Source: Maridesulfovibrio ferrireducens (GTDB taxonomy: Bacteria; Desulfobacterota; Desulfovibrionia; Desulfovibrionales; Desulfovibrionaceae). From it: a DNA stretch of 64,000 bases. A model generated the notes under the pieces. The model was given only the letters and a program-made list of their open reading frames with translations, searched no databases and had not been told where the DNA came from. The DNA lies in NCBI RefSeq assembly GCF_900101105.1, contig NZ_FNGA01000003.1, forward strand, positions 496,001 to 560,000. Reading direction: 5' to 3'. The number at the start of each line of letters is the position of its first letter. The first letter of the stretch is position 1. Made by a program: the position numbers and the translations under genes. Positions 36,566-45,303 of the stretch are shown piece after piece.

Positions 36566-37864
36566 CTAATTCTCAACTTCTCTGAGGTCTATAACTCGTT
36601 GAGCTTTACCTTCAGATTTAGGGATAGAATTGCGCTGAACGAGTTCAACTCTTGGTGTAACAAGAATTTCATCTCTCAGCTTGGCGGCAATACGTTTCTG
36701 TAGTCCTTGCAATACTCTCATATCTTCAACAAAAAATTGATCTTTAATTTCGACTTTAACTTTAATCTGGTCAATAAACCCTTCTCTGAAGAGTTCAATG
36801 ACATAGTTTTGTCCGACTTCAGGCATCGCCATAACTATTTTTTCGATTTGCATAGGGTAGATATTAACACCCTTGATGATGAGCATGTCATCGGCGCGAC
36901 CGACAATTCTGTCAATGCGCCTGGAGGTTCTACCGCATTTGCATTTACCGGGAACGAAACGGGTCAAGTCTCTGGTTCTGTAGCGAATGATGGGCATACC
37001 TTCGCGGGTAAGCGTTGTCATTACCAGTTCGCCGATTTCGCCTTCAGCAACATGTTCCCCGGTTTCAGGGTCAATAACTTCGGCGATATATGAGTCTTCC
37101 CACACGTGCATCCCTTTTTGTTCGGTACACTCGAAAGCAACACCCGGGCCGTTCATTTCAGAGAGGCCGTAAGAGTTGTAAGCTTTAATATGCAGGAGTT
37201 CTTCAATTTTTTGTCTGGTGTGTTCTGTGTGGGGTTCGGCTCCGATAAGAGCAATTTTCCACGGCATTTCTGCGGGATCATATCCTTCTTCTCTGACTTT
37301 GCCGGCAAAATAGAGAGCAAAAGAGGGAATGATATGCAGGGCTGTAACATTAAAATCGCGGATAAGTTTAATCTGTCGTTTAGTGTTGCCTGCTCCTGCC
37401 GGAACGGTCAAACAACCGAGACGTTCAGAACCGTAATGAATTCCGAGACCGCCTGTGAAAAGTCCATAACCTGACATGTTTTGCAGAACGTCAGAGCGTC
37501 TTACACCAACTGCGTACATTGAGCGGGCCATAAGGTCAGCCCAGGTATCAAGGTCTTTTTGAGTATAAAAAACAGCAGTGGGCGTTCCGGTTGTTCCGGA
37601 GGAAGCATGAAGACGAACAAATTCATCAAGAGGTTTTGTAAGCAGTCCGTATGGATACTGAGAACGAAGGTCGTCTTTTGTGGTAAAAGGTAACCTTTTT
37701 ATATCATCAACAGTTTTAATGATGGAGGAATCGATGTTATTTTTTTTAAAAGATTCACGGTAATACGGAGAGTTAGCGGCTTGCTCGATGGTTTTCCTCA
37801 GTCTTTCGGCTTGGAGTTTTTCCAATTCACTTCTATCGAGCACTTCCGCTTTATCGAAATACAT
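36566..37864 (-). CDS. paaK: Phenylacetate-CoA ligase-type AMP-dependent ligase
   Basis: A 432-residue acyl-adenylate ligase: P-loop-like ASSGTTGTPTAVFYT, SYGLSEMNGPGVAFEC (GxxE) and YRTRDLTRF, and the C-terminal GRADDMLIIKGVNIYPMQIE with the hinge typical of PaaK. It forms an aryl-CoA from an aryl acid, CoA and ATP; in Desulfovibrio the true substrate is unclear and may be an indole- or phenylacetate formed from amino acids. ATG has a GGGAG site. It lies 56 bases after dnaB and three before DUF456. Confidence 0.9.
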   Translation of the reverse strand: MYFDKAEVLDRSELEKLQAERLRKTIEQAANSPYYRESFKKNNIDSSIIKTVDDIKRLPFTTKDDLRSQYPYGLLTKPLDEFVRLHASSGTTGTPTAVFYTQKDLDTWADLMARSMYAVGVRRSDVLQNMSGYGLFTGGLGIHYGSERLGCLTVPAGAGNTKRQIKLIRDFNVTALHIIPSFALYFAGKVREEGYDPAEMPWKIALIGAEPHTEHTRQKIEELLHIKAYNSYGLSEMNGPGVAFECTEQKGMHVWEDSYIAEVIDPETGEHVAEGEIGELVMTTLTREGMPIIRYRTRDLTRFVPGKCKCGRTSRRIDRIVGRADDMLIIKGVNIYPMQIEKIVMAMPEVGQNYVIELFREGFIDQIKVKVEIKDQFFVEDMRVLQGLQKRIAAKLRDEILVTPRVELVQRNSIPKSEGKAQRVIDLREVEN

Positions 37865-37920
37865 TTTATTTCTCCCGCTAATTGTTTTTCAGTGATTCTC
37901 GTCTTTTGTAATAGCTTCGA

Positions 37921-39225
37921 TTAATCATCGCCATACTCAGACGGATAAGGCTCGGCAGCAAGGTTTTCGAAGGCTGTATAGTTGCCGAAAAAGGCTAACT
38001 CTACAATTCCGGTAGGGCCGTTACGTTGCTTACCGATAATAACTTCGGCCTTGTTGTTAATAGGCTTGTCTTCTTTTTTGTTATAAAAATCTTCACGATA
38101 GAGGAATAGGATAATATCAGCATCCTGTTCAATCGCACCTGATTCACGCAAGTCAGACATCATAGGTCTTTTGTCTGTACGTTCTTCAACTTTGCGGTTC
38201 AGCTGAGACAGTGCAAGAACTGGTATTTTCAATTCTTTGGCTAACGCTTTTAATGATCGTGAAATATCGGAAATTTCTTGCTCACGTGAGTCAGTACGCG
38301 CACTGGAGCGCATGAGCTGGAGATAATCCACCATTACTAGACCCAGATTGTGCTGTGATTTTAGTCTTCTGCATCTGGCTCTTAATTCCATAGTGGAAAG
38401 AGATGGAGTATCATCAATAAAGATAGGTGCTTCTGTCAAGTCTTGAGCAGCTTCATAAAGCTTTGCCCAGTCCTCATCATCAAGTTGCCCTGTTCTGAGT
38501 CTGGAAAGATCTACTTTTCCATGACAGGCGAGCATCCTTGTCATGAGCTGCCCCATAGCCATTTCAAGGGAGAATACAGCTGTAGGGACTCCGCTGTGAA
38601 GAGCCGCGCGCATAGCGACGTTTAACGCAAAAGCGGTTTTACCCATACTTGGGCGTCCGGCAATAATGACGAGTTCAGAGTTTTGAAGTCCTGCCGTCAT
38701 TTCATCAAATTTGGTGTATGTAGTCGGGATGCCGGTTACAAGAGATTTTTGCTCAACTCTAATTTCAAGTTCTTTGAAAACTTCTTTTATAAGCTCTTTA
38801 CTACTTTTAATTGTGGTAGTTTTTTTGGCGTCAGTAATTTCAAAGATTGCCTGTTCTGAATGATCAAGCAGTTCTTTAACGTTCTGCGCTTCAAAGCTAT
38901 CGGTGATGATTGAAGCCGCAGCATCAATCAGGCTTCGCTGGATCTTTTTTTCAGCTACAATTTCAGCATGGTGGAGCGCATTTGCCGCACTTATAACAGA
39001 ATTAGCAAGGTCAGCTAGATAAACAGGGCCACCGACAGTGTCAATTTTACCGGTACTGGTAAGGTACTCGTTGACGGTGACAATATCTATAGGAGCGTTT
39101 TTGGCATACAGAGCTTCGAAAGCTTTGAAAATTTCATGATGGGAAGGAGAGTAAAAATCGTCAGAATGAACGATATCAACGAGATCGTTGAATATAGAGT
39201 TGCTTAAAAAAACTCCGCCCAACAC
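37921..39225 (-). CDS. dnaB: Replicative DNA helicase DnaB (start codon unclear)
   Basis: The hexameric fork helicase. Residues show AGRPSMGKTAFALN (Walker A), SLEMAMGQLMTRM, MVDYLQLM (Walker B) and the KALAKELKIPVLALSQLNRK segment. The coordinates given start at GTG 39225, the first canonical start, but the same frame continues upstream with SDLLRKVPPHNLEAEQAV, the conserved DnaB N-terminus, so translation must begin earlier. The frame is open back to 39366 and contains no ATG, GTG or TTG; the only near-cognate is CTG at 39351-39349 inside rplI, which would give 476 residues, the usual DnaB length (E. coli 471). See findings. Confidence 0.93.
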   Translation of the reverse strand: MLGGVFLSNSIFNDLVDIVHSDDFYSPSHHEIFKAFEALYAKNAPIDIVTVNEYLTSTGKIDTVGGPVYLADLANSVISAANALHHAEIVAEKKIQRSLIDAAASIITDSFEAQNVKELLDHSEQAIFEITDAKKTTTIKSSKELIKEVFKELEIRVEQKSLVTGIPTTYTKFDEMTAGLQNSELVIIAGRPSMGKTAFALNVAMRAALHSGVPTAVFSLEMAMGQLMTRMLACHGKVDLSRLRTGQLDDEDWAKLYEAAQDLTEAPIFIDDTPSLSTMELRARCRRLKSQHNLGLVMVDYLQLMRSSARTDSREQEISDISRSLKALAKELKIPVLALSQLNRKVEERTDKRPMMSDLRESGAIEQDADIILFLYREDFYNKKEDKPINNKAEVIIGKQRNGPTGIVELAFFGNYTAFENLAAEPYPSEYGDD

Positions 39226-39271
39226 AGCCTGTTCTGCTTCCAGATTGTGAGGTGGTACTTTCCGTAAAAGA

Positions 39272-39303
39272 TCAGACGGAGCATCTGATGATGCTCCGTC
39301 TGA
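39272..39303 (-). other. 14-bp hairpin between rplI and the dnaB N-terminal region
   Basis: Arms 39272-39285 and 39290-39303 pair perfectly around a TGAT loop. On the mRNA the stem is followed by AUCUUUUAC, resembling a weak terminator or attenuator. It lies 20 bases after the rplI stop and inside the open frame that leads into dnaB. Confidence 0.8.
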
Positions 39304-39322
39304 ATTGTAATTAGAGCCGGGC

Positions 39323-39817
39323 TTACGCCTCTTCTGCTTCTGATTCTGCAGTTTCTTCTTCTTCCATCATCTGACCGGGTTTAGCAACGGTCAGTTTAAT
39401 TTCACCGCGAACTTCGGGGTGAAGTTTAACTTCGATAGTGAAAGTTCCCAGTGAACGAATAGGATCAGACAACAGAATTTTTCTGCGGTCGAGATCAAAT
39501 CCCTGTTCAACAAGAGCTTCAGCAACGTTTGCTGCGGTAACGGAACCGTAAAGTTTGTCACCTTCACCAACACGAACTTCAACTTTGACTTCGACTTTTG
39601 CAAGTCTGTCTCTAAGTCCTTCAGCCTGTGTACGAAGATTATCTGCCTGTTCCTGAAGCTTTCTTTTTTCAAGCTCGAACTGCTTGAGATTAGCTGCAGA
39701 AGCGGGCATAGCAAAGCCCTGAGGAATCAAGTAGTTGCGACCGTAACCGGCTTTAACTGAAACGATATCTCCAAGACGTCCAAGAGAGTCTATATCGGCA
39801 CGTAAAATAAGTTTCAT
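39323..39817 (-). CDS. rplI: 50S ribosomal protein bL9
   Basis: The 164-residue protein matches bL9: N-terminal MKLILRADIDSLGRLGDIVSVKAGYGRNYLIP and the long connecting helix, then the RNA-binding C-terminal domain (GKLYGSVT-like segment DKLYGSVTAANVAEAL). After the usual end (KLTVAKPGQ) there is an acidic tail, MMEEEETAESEAEEA, that extends past the typical length of about 150. It follows rpsR after twelve bases, with dnaB next. The tail overlaps the sequence that must encode the dnaB start. Confidence 0.96.
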   Translation of the reverse strand: MKLILRADIDSLGRLGDIVSVKAGYGRNYLIPQGFAMPASAANLKQFELEKRKLQEQADNLRTQAEGLRDRLAKVEVKVEVRVGEGDKLYGSVTAANVAEALVEQGFDLDRRKILLSDPIRSLGTFTIEVKLHPEVRGEIKLTVAKPGQMMEEEETAESEAEEA

Positions 39818-39829
39818 ATCATCGTCCCC

Positions 39830-40090
39830 CTAGAAGCTCTTTTTCTTAACATCAGTGCTATGCACAGTTGTATAAAGCATGAGAGCCATCTGCCTGGAAC
39901 GTTTGATTTCAGTAGTAAGGCGGCGCTGATGTTTTGCACAAGTACCAGTAATTCTGCGGGCAATAATTTTGCCGCGCTCGGTAACAAAGTCCTTAAGAAT
40001 GTCAGGACGTTTATAATCGAGAGGAAGAGCTTTATCTGCGCAGAAACGACAGAACTTCCTTTTTGGTGTGAATTTTTTCTTGAATGCCAT
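39830..40090 (-). CDS. rpsR: 30S ribosomal protein bS18
   Basis: An 86-residue basic protein with [11 protein letters not shown] (a cysteine pair, possibly a zinc site) and the core [22 protein letters not shown], ending in the conserved [16 protein letters not shown] region. bS18 pairs with bS6 on the 30S platform. It starts two bases after the rpsF stop and precedes rplI, the standard rpsF-rpsR-rplI order. Confidence 0.97.
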   Translation of the reverse strand: MAFKKKFTPKRKFCRFCADKALPLDYKRPDILKDFVTERGKIIARRITGTCAKHQRRLTTEIKRSRQMALMLYTTVHSTDVKKKSF

Positions 40091-40092
40091 GA

Positions 40093-40407
40093 TTATGCTT
40101 CCTCCTGTACCAATGCTTTATCTTCAAGTTTAACTGTAACAAACTTGAAAATTCCGTCAGTGATACGAATATTGCGTTCGAGTTCTGCAACCAATGGTGC
40201 TGGCGCATTGAAAACTACACGAACGTAGTACCCACGGGACTGGTTCTGGACAGGGTAAGCCAACTGGCGAGATCCCCAATCGTCAACTTCTTCTAGCTTG
40301 CCGCCTTCACGTTCGATGATGGCAACAACTCCTTCAACGATGTCCTTGCGGCTGTCGCTCGCAAGCTCGGGGCTTAAAAGCAAGAGTGCTTCGTACTTTC
40401 TGAGCAT
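40093..40407 (-). CDS. rpsF: 30S ribosomal protein bS6
   Basis: A 104-residue protein: [36 protein letters not shown] and the C-terminal [17 protein letters not shown], the alpha/beta pattern of bS6. A perfect AAGGAGG lies eight bases before the ATG. It opens the ribosomal block; the leader of about 60 bases contains a GC-rich hairpin that could be an S6:S18 autoregulatory site, which I could not confirm. Its promoter is annotated separately. Confidence 0.97.
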   Translation of the reverse strand: MLRKYEALLLLSPELASDSRKDIVEGVVAIIEREGGKLEEVDDWGSRQLAYPVQNQSRGYYVRVVFNAPAPLVAELERNIRITDGIFKFVTVKLEDKALVQEEA

Positions 40408-40470
40408 TAAAAAAACCTCCTTATGGTCTATGGCCCTTTCCTTAATATTAGGGCAAGGCGAAAGAAAGGA

Positions 40471-40499
40471 TGTCTAGTCCCTTTCTGAGCTTCTGTCAA
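40471..40499 (-). promoter_or_regulatory. Sigma70-type promoter of the rpsF operon
   Basis: On the - strand TTGACA (40499-40494), exactly 17 bases, then TAGACA (40476-40471). It gives a start near 40464 and a leader of about 57 bases before the rpsF ATG. Confidence 0.6.
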
Positions 40500-40525
40500 G
40501 TTTTGAGCATTTATAATAAAATATA

Positions 40526-40556
40526 AAACTGGAAACGATACTACCGATTCCAGCTT
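40526..40556 (-). terminator. Terminator of fabI
   Basis: Stem CTGGAATCG / CGTTTCCAG (one mismatch) followed by TTTTATATTTTATT on the - strand, 25 bases after the fabI stop. Confidence 0.75.
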
Positions 40557-40581
40557 TATATTTACATTTTGTTTAAAAAAA

Positions 40582-41346
40582 CTAAATTCCCATGATGTTA
40601 TAGCCGCAGTCAACGAAGAGAACTTCGCCTGTAACTCCGCTGGATAAATCAGAGGCTAAATATGTTGCTGTTTTTCCAACTTCTTCGGTAGTTACATTCT
40701 TATGAAGAGGAGCGCGTTCCTCGATATGAGAAAAAATACTCTTGAAGCCGGAAATGCCGGAGGATGCCAATGTTTTAATTGGTCCGGCGCTTAAAGCATT
40801 TACTCTGATCCCTTTGTGTCCCATATCGCATGCAAGGTAGCGAACGCTGGCTTCAAGAGCTGCTTTTGCTACACCCATTACGTTATAGTTGGTAATGACT
40901 TTAGAAGAGCCGAGGTAAGTCATGGCCATAACAGATGAACCGGGGTTCATGATGGGTTCAAAGGCATTACATAGCGTAACAAGTGAGTATGCTGAAACGT
41001 CCAGCGCAAGATGAAAACCATCACGTGATGTTTCGATGTAACGTTTTTTCAAGTCATCGCGATTTGCAAAAGCAACAGAGTGGACTAGGATATCAACGTC
41101 TCCCCACTGTTCTTTTACAAATTCAGCTGATTTAGCTACGTCATCATCATTGCTAACATCACAAGGGAATATAAATTCTCCGCCAAGTTCTTCACTGATA
41201 GGCTCAACGCGTTTTTTTATCGCATCATTAACATAACTGAAAGCAAGCTTTGCACCTTGCTTTTTGAATTGTTCAGCAATTCCATAGGCAATACTTTTTT
41301 CATTTGCCACGCCGAAAATAAGAGCTTTTTTTCCTTCCAGCAGCAT
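40582..41346 (-). CDS. fabI: Enoyl-[acyl-carrier-protein] reductase (NADH) FabI
   Basis: FabI carries out the last reduction in each fatty-acid elongation round. The 254-residue SDR protein has the cofactor motif GVANEKSIAYGIAEQ, the active-site AMTYLGSSKVITNYNVMGVAKAALEA stretch with the Tyr and Lys in the family spacing, and AGPIKTLASSGI. AAGGAG lies eight bases before the ATG. It is preceded by a hairpin after purC and followed by its own terminator, so it is likely transcribed alone. Confidence 0.95.
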   Translation of the reverse strand: MLLEGKKALIFGVANEKSIAYGIAEQFKKQGAKLAFSYVNDAIKKRVEPISEELGGEFIFPCDVSNDDDVAKSAEFVKEQWGDVDILVHSVAFANRDDLKKRYIETSRDGFHLALDVSAYSLVTLCNAFEPIMNPGSSVMAMTYLGSSKVITNYNVMGVAKAALEASVRYLACDMGHKGIRVNALSAGPIKTLASSGISGFKSIFSHIEERAPLHKNVTTEEVGKTATYLASDLSSGVTGEVLFVDCGYNIMGI

Positions 41347-41401
41347 TAATTACTCCTTGTAGATAAAAGATATAAATCTGCAGACAGGGCAGTAAAACCA
41401 A

Positions 41402-41438
41402 TGACGTAATCGGGAATAAAGTGTTTATTCCTACGTCA
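41402..41438 (-). terminator. Hairpin between purC and fabI
   Basis: TGACGTA and GGAATAAA arms pair across a three-base loop, with a small internal bulge. On the - strand it is followed by TTGGTTTTAC, so it could terminate the hisD-purC transcript, but the T-tract is poor. Confidence 0.6.
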
Positions 41439-41489
41439 GTTTTGATAGTTGTTAAGCTTCTGTCGAATTAAATTATTAATTATACGTTT

Positions 41490-42392
41490 TTAAGCATCAA
41501 GTTCAGAACTGGTCAAGAGCTTAAACGCTTCAAGATACTTTTCGCGTGTTTTTGATGCAATATTTTCCGGAATTTCAGGAGCAGGAGGCTGCTTATTGAA
41601 ATTGATATCTGTCAGCCAGTCACGCAGGAACTGTTTATCGAAGCTCGGCTGAGACTGTCCAGCTTTATAACCTTCAACAGGCCAAAATCTTGAAGAATCA
41701 GGAGTAAGAACTTCATCAATTATAATGAGTTCGTCACCTATAAGACCGAATTCAAATTTTGTATCAGCTATGATTATACCGCGTTCCCGAGCATAATCTC
41801 TAGCACGGTTATAGATTGACAGAGTTACATCTTGAACTTTTTCAAGCAAATCGCTGCCGAGCATTTCCATTGCTTTATCAACTGTGATGTTTTCATCATG
41901 TTCACCTAAGTCCGCTTTAGTGGACGGAGTGAACAGCGGATGTTCAAGCATATCAGACTCTTTGAGTCCTTTAGGGAGAGCATGGCCGGACACTTTTCCA
42001 GTGGCGAGATAATCTTTCCATCCGGAACCTGTGATGTACCCGCGAACAATACATTCAATCGGAAGTGGTTTAGCTCTTTTTACTAAGACACTTCGTCCTT
42101 GAAGCTGATCTTTGTATTTATGCAGTACTTCAGGATAGTTTTCCACATTTGAAGCAATAAGGTGATTAGGAATAATATCCTTGCACATTTCCATCCAGAA
42201 TAAAGTAATCTGGTTTAGGATTTTACCCTTATCTTCAATGGGGTTAGGCATAATTACGTCATATGCGGATATTCTGTCGGTCGTAATGATCAGCAGAGTT
42301 TCGGCATCAACTTCATAAATATCACGTACTTTCCCTCTGGAGAGAAGTTTTAGTTCTTTGATATCTGTTTCAATGAGATGGTTTTTAGACAT
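41490..42392 (-). CDS. purC: Phosphoribosylaminoimidazole-succinocarboxamide synthase
   Basis: PurC makes SAICAR from CAIR and aspartate with ATP. The 300-residue chain is of the long (yeast-type) form: [45 protein letters not shown] and [12 protein letters not shown] with the C-terminal [13 protein letters not shown] motif. It begins 13 bases after the hisD stop, so hisD and purC are probably co-transcribed. PurT at 49113 uses an earlier pathway step. Confidence 0.95.
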   Translation of the reverse strand: MSKNHLIETDIKELKLLSRGKVRDIYEVDAETLLIITTDRISAYDVIMPNPIEDKGKILNQITLFWMEMCKDIIPNHLIASNVENYPEVLHKYKDQLQGRSVLVKRAKPLPIECIVRGYITGSGWKDYLATGKVSGHALPKGLKESDMLEHPLFTPSTKADLGEHDENITVDKAMEMLGSDLLEKVQDVTLSIYNRARDYARERGIIIADTKFEFGLIGDELIIIDEVLTPDSSRFWPVEGYKAGQSQPSFDKQFLRDWLTDINFNKQPPAPEIPENIASKTREKYLEAFKLLTSSELDA

Positions 42393-42404
42393 TTGAGTTA
42401 CCTC

Positions 42405-43709
42405 TTATTTGTAGCGAGATTCAATGGAGCGGGCATGAGCTTCAAGCCCTTCAAGTCTAGCCAATCTGGCGATTTTTGCGCCGTGTCTGGAAATATAATT
42501 CTGATCGGTATAAATCAGACTGGATTTTTTACAAAAAGTTTCAACGGAAAGAGCAGATGAAAATCTTGCTGTACCAACTGTGGGTAAGACATGATTTGGT
42601 CCGGCAAAGTAATCACCAATAGGTTCCGGGGTGTGATGCCCCATGAAAATTGCACCGGCATGTTTAATGAGGCCGAGTGCACCCCATGGATCTTCAAATG
42701 CTAGTTCAAGGTGCTCAGGAGCCATGTTATTAACAAAGTTTATTCCGGTATTTCTGTCCGGAACTTCAACTATAGCTCCCCATGAATTAAGTGATTGAAG
42801 AGCTATTTCGCCTCTAGGCAGTTTTTTTGCCTGAGTTCTGAGTTCTTCCTTAACTTTACTACCTAGGGTTTTATCCCAAGTTATCAAAATAGATGAGGCT
42901 AGAGGATCATGTTCTGCCTGAGAAAGCATATCTGCGGCAATCCAAATAGGGTCAGCTGTGTCATCGGCAAGTATTGCAATTTCGCTTGGCCCGGCGATCA
43001 TGTCGATTCCAACTTCTCCGACGAGCTGTCCCTTTGCGGTTGCAACGAAAATATTACCAGGTCCGGCGATAACGTCGCAAGGCTTAATGGTTTGTGTTCC
43101 ATATGCAAGAGCGCCGATGGCCCATGCTGACCCACTTGCGTAAATTTCGTTTATTCCGAGTTCTTGAGCTGTAGCCAGAATGTATGGATTCAGTGTTCCA
43201 TCTTTTCTCGGAGGAGAAATAACCGCTATCTGTTTAACTCCGGCAACCTGTGCAGGTACTGCATTCATAATCATGCTGGAGATAAGGGGAGTTTCTCCGC
43301 CTTGACCACCGGGAACGTATAATCCTACCCGGTCCACAGGTCTTACAAGTTGACCGAGGATTGTTCCGTCATTGTCAGTTGTCCACCATGACTGTTGGAC
43401 TTGTCTGCGATGGAAATTTTTTACATTGCGGATGGATTCTTCAATTATTTCAAGATCTTCACTTTTAACTTCTGTATATGCAACGCTTCGATTGTCTGCA
43501 GAAACTTTAAGCATATCCTGATTGAATCCGGGACAGTCAAATTTTTGAGTATATTTAATTAGAGCCTGATCGCCTTCTGATTTAACAGCATTAAGTATTT
43601 CTCTGACGATTCCGTCTACTTTCTGATCAGGGTTTTTGCGTAAGTCCAGCCATTTTTTAACGTCAGCCCACGAGTCTTGGCCTGAGTATTCTATGTCCTT
43701 GCAAGGCAT
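42405..43709 (-). CDS. hisD: Histidinol dehydrogenase
   Basis: HisD oxidises histidinol to histidine in two NAD-linked steps. The 434-residue protein has GLYVPGGQGGETPLISSMIMNA, the metal/catalytic stretch AGPSEIAILADDTADPIWIAADMLSQAEHDPLA and PEHLELAF, then GDYFAGPNHVLPT, all near the family signatures. It starts well upstream of purC. The length agrees with the family. No other his genes are in the window. Confidence 0.96.
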   Translation of the reverse strand: MPCKDIEYSGQDSWADVKKWLDLRKNPDQKVDGIVREILNAVKSEGDQALIKYTQKFDCPGFNQDMLKVSADNRSVAYTEVKSEDLEIIEESIRNVKNFHRRQVQQSWWTTDNDGTILGQLVRPVDRVGLYVPGGQGGETPLISSMIMNAVPAQVAGVKQIAVISPPRKDGTLNPYILATAQELGINEIYASGSAWAIGALAYGTQTIKPCDVIAGPGNIFVATAKGQLVGEVGIDMIAGPSEIAILADDTADPIWIAADMLSQAEHDPLASSILITWDKTLGSKVKEELRTQAKKLPRGEIALQSLNSWGAIVEVPDRNTGINFVNNMAPEHLELAFEDPWGALGLIKHAGAIFMGHHTPEPIGDYFAGPNHVLPTVGTARFSSALSVETFCKKSSLIYTDQNYISRHGAKIARLARLEGLEAHARSIESRYK

Positions 43710-43842
43710 TGAAATATCCTTAACTTGAAGAGTGTGAAATAGGTGTTTGTTTTTACCGAAGAGTACTAATTCTGATGTAATTATTCATTATCTTAATGCG
43801 ATTCAAAAGTCGAGCATAATAGAATGGAGAGTATATAACAAT

Positions 43843-43872
43843 AAAAAAGGGCCGGAAGATAACTTCCGGCCC
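43843..43872 (-). terminator. Terminator of the porin gene
   Basis: Stem GGGCCGGAAG / CTTCCGGCCC with an ATAA/TTAT loop and a run of six T on the - strand, 40 bases after the porin stop. Confidence 0.9.
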
Positions 43873-43911
43873 CGGTGTCAGGACTAATTGCTAGAGATGG
43901 TCTAAGAATTC

Positions 43912-45303
43912 TTAGAATTCGTAAACAAGACCAACTGCAAACTTCAGAGCTGCATCGTCTTTACCATTGCGTGTGGGATTGTAAGCTTCCCATGTTGCTT
44001 TGTCGAGATCCATGCCGATGTAACCGAATTCAACGATAGCAGCCAGTTCGTCGTAGATCTGGTAGTTGGTGTTGAAGTCGACTTCGAAAGCCTGGTCTTT
44101 AGTGGTAAGGAATTTGCCATCAGCAGCGATGTTGGTCAGGCCAGCATTGTTTCTGATGAGGTCTTTGTCGTTAGTACCCTTGATGTACAAGAAGTGCAGA
44201 TCATGAGTAAGTTTGTCGAGGAAAGAGATTCCTTCGAAAGAAAGACCAGCTGTCCAGAGACCAACCTGATTGTTGGAGTCAAGGTCAGCAGAAGTAAGAG
44301 CAGAACCACCGAAGTAGTAAGTACCGAAAGCGAAGTCATTGTTGATTACAGGAAGACGTTCGGAACCGTTGCTTGTTTTGTCATCTTCACCGGAGGTGTA
44401 AGCGAAAACAAATTTAGGCTGTACGAAATCAAGACCTGTGTAAGCAAGAGAAAGGTCAGCGCCCCAACCGGAACGGTCGTTGCGTTTCTGGTTAGCATCA
44501 ACAGAACCGTAAACAAAGTCAGCTTTGAGTACGATAGGATCGAATGCTGTCATTGCGAAAGAAGTACCAGCCCACCATGCGTTAGCATTCTTGTTGAATG
44601 CAGCAGCACCAGGAGCAGTCATGCCAGGAAGGGTTGCAACAGCGGAGAAAGTGTCTTCGCCGATCAAGCCGAACATAGCGTAAGGTGTAGCTTCAAAACC
44701 ATCAATAGTGATAGGAAGAGCTGCGAAGAAGAGGTCGAGTTCTTCTTTTCTGTTATTAGCAGTTGTAGAGTAAGCTACGTTATCAGTAGAGTTAGCATCG
44801 TATGCACGAACGTAACCTACGGAAACTGCGAACTGGTCAGTGATAGGAGCACTAACAACGAGAGCGCCAGCATCAAGGTCACCAAGAACCATGTTGCCTG
44901 CGGCTGCGCCAGGAAGGTTGATAGAGAAGATACCAGCAGTTGTCAGTACTTCTGTTTCAGGGAAGCGGTACTGCAAGAATACGCGCTTGATACCGAGAGG
45001 ACGGTCTGAAGAACCTGTTGTGAGGTTAGAATCAGATCCACCTACGCGGGTTTTGTACTCAACGTACAATTCGGACATCAAATTTTCGTTTGCAATGAAA
45101 CGGAACTGTGTACGAGCACGGAACCAGAAGTTAAGATCATCTTCCTGAGCGCCGTTGCGTTTAGCAGCGAGAAAATCGCTGTTGTCCATGATGTTAGCCT
45201 GGAACTGGAATTTACCTTTAGCTTCCAGATCCACCGCTGAAGCGGTACCAGCCATTCCGAGCACCAAAGTGGCGAGGATGGCGAGAATTACCAAACGTTT
45301 CAT
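43912..45303 (-). CDS. Desulfovibrio-type homotrimeric outer-membrane porin
   Basis: A 463-residue beta-barrel porin: signal peptide MKRLVILAILATLVLGMAG ending in ASA (cleavage near residue 23), mature start VDLEAKGKFQFQANIM, alternating hydrophobic strands and the C-terminal aromatic end GLVYEF. The pattern matches the porin annotated as the major outer-membrane homotrimeric porin of Desulfovibrio. It lets small solutes such as lactate and sulfate pass. Codon choice is more uniform than in neighbouring genes (few rare codons, GTA, GTT and AAC favoured), as expected for high expression. AAGAAGGA lies ahead of the ATG; strong terminator downstream. Confidence 0.9.
   Translation of the reverse strand: MKRLVILAILATLVLGMAGTASAVDLEAKGKFQFQANIMDNSDFLAAKRNGAQEDDLNFWFRARTQFRFIANENLMSELYVEYKTRVGGSDSNLTTGSSDRPLGIKRVFLQYRFPETEVLTTAGIFSINLPGAAAGNMVLGDLDAGALVVSAPITDQFAVSVGYVRAYDANSTDNVAYSTTANNRKEELDLFFAALPITIDGFEATPYAMFGLIGEDTFSAVATLPGMTAPGAAAFNKNANAWWAGTSFAMTAFDPIVLKADFVYGSVDANQKRNDRSGWGADLSLAYTGLDFVQPKFVFAYTSGEDDKTSNGSERLPVINNDFAFGTYYFGGSALTSADLDSNNQVGLWTAGLSFEGISFLDKLTHDLHFLYIKGTNDKDLIRNNAGLTNIAADGKFLTTKDQAFEVDFNTNYQIYDELAAIVEFGYIGMDLDKATWEAYNPTRNGKDDAALKFAVGLVYEF

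Noticed and set aside
36081-36569. A 162-codon + strand open frame opposite the DUF456 gene
   Set aside because: Proline/alanine-rich composition mirrors a glycine-rich membrane protein on the other strand; shadow.
39323-39817. A single fused bL9-DnaB protein without frame change
   Set aside because: rplI ends in a clear TAA at 39325-39323 and dnaB is in another frame, so a direct fusion needs a frameshift.
44194-45009. A 271-codon open frame on the + strand opposite the porin
   Set aside because: It is antisense to an evident porin; the composition (Ser, Val, Arg, many Cys) is that of a shadow frame and no RBS or family was seen.
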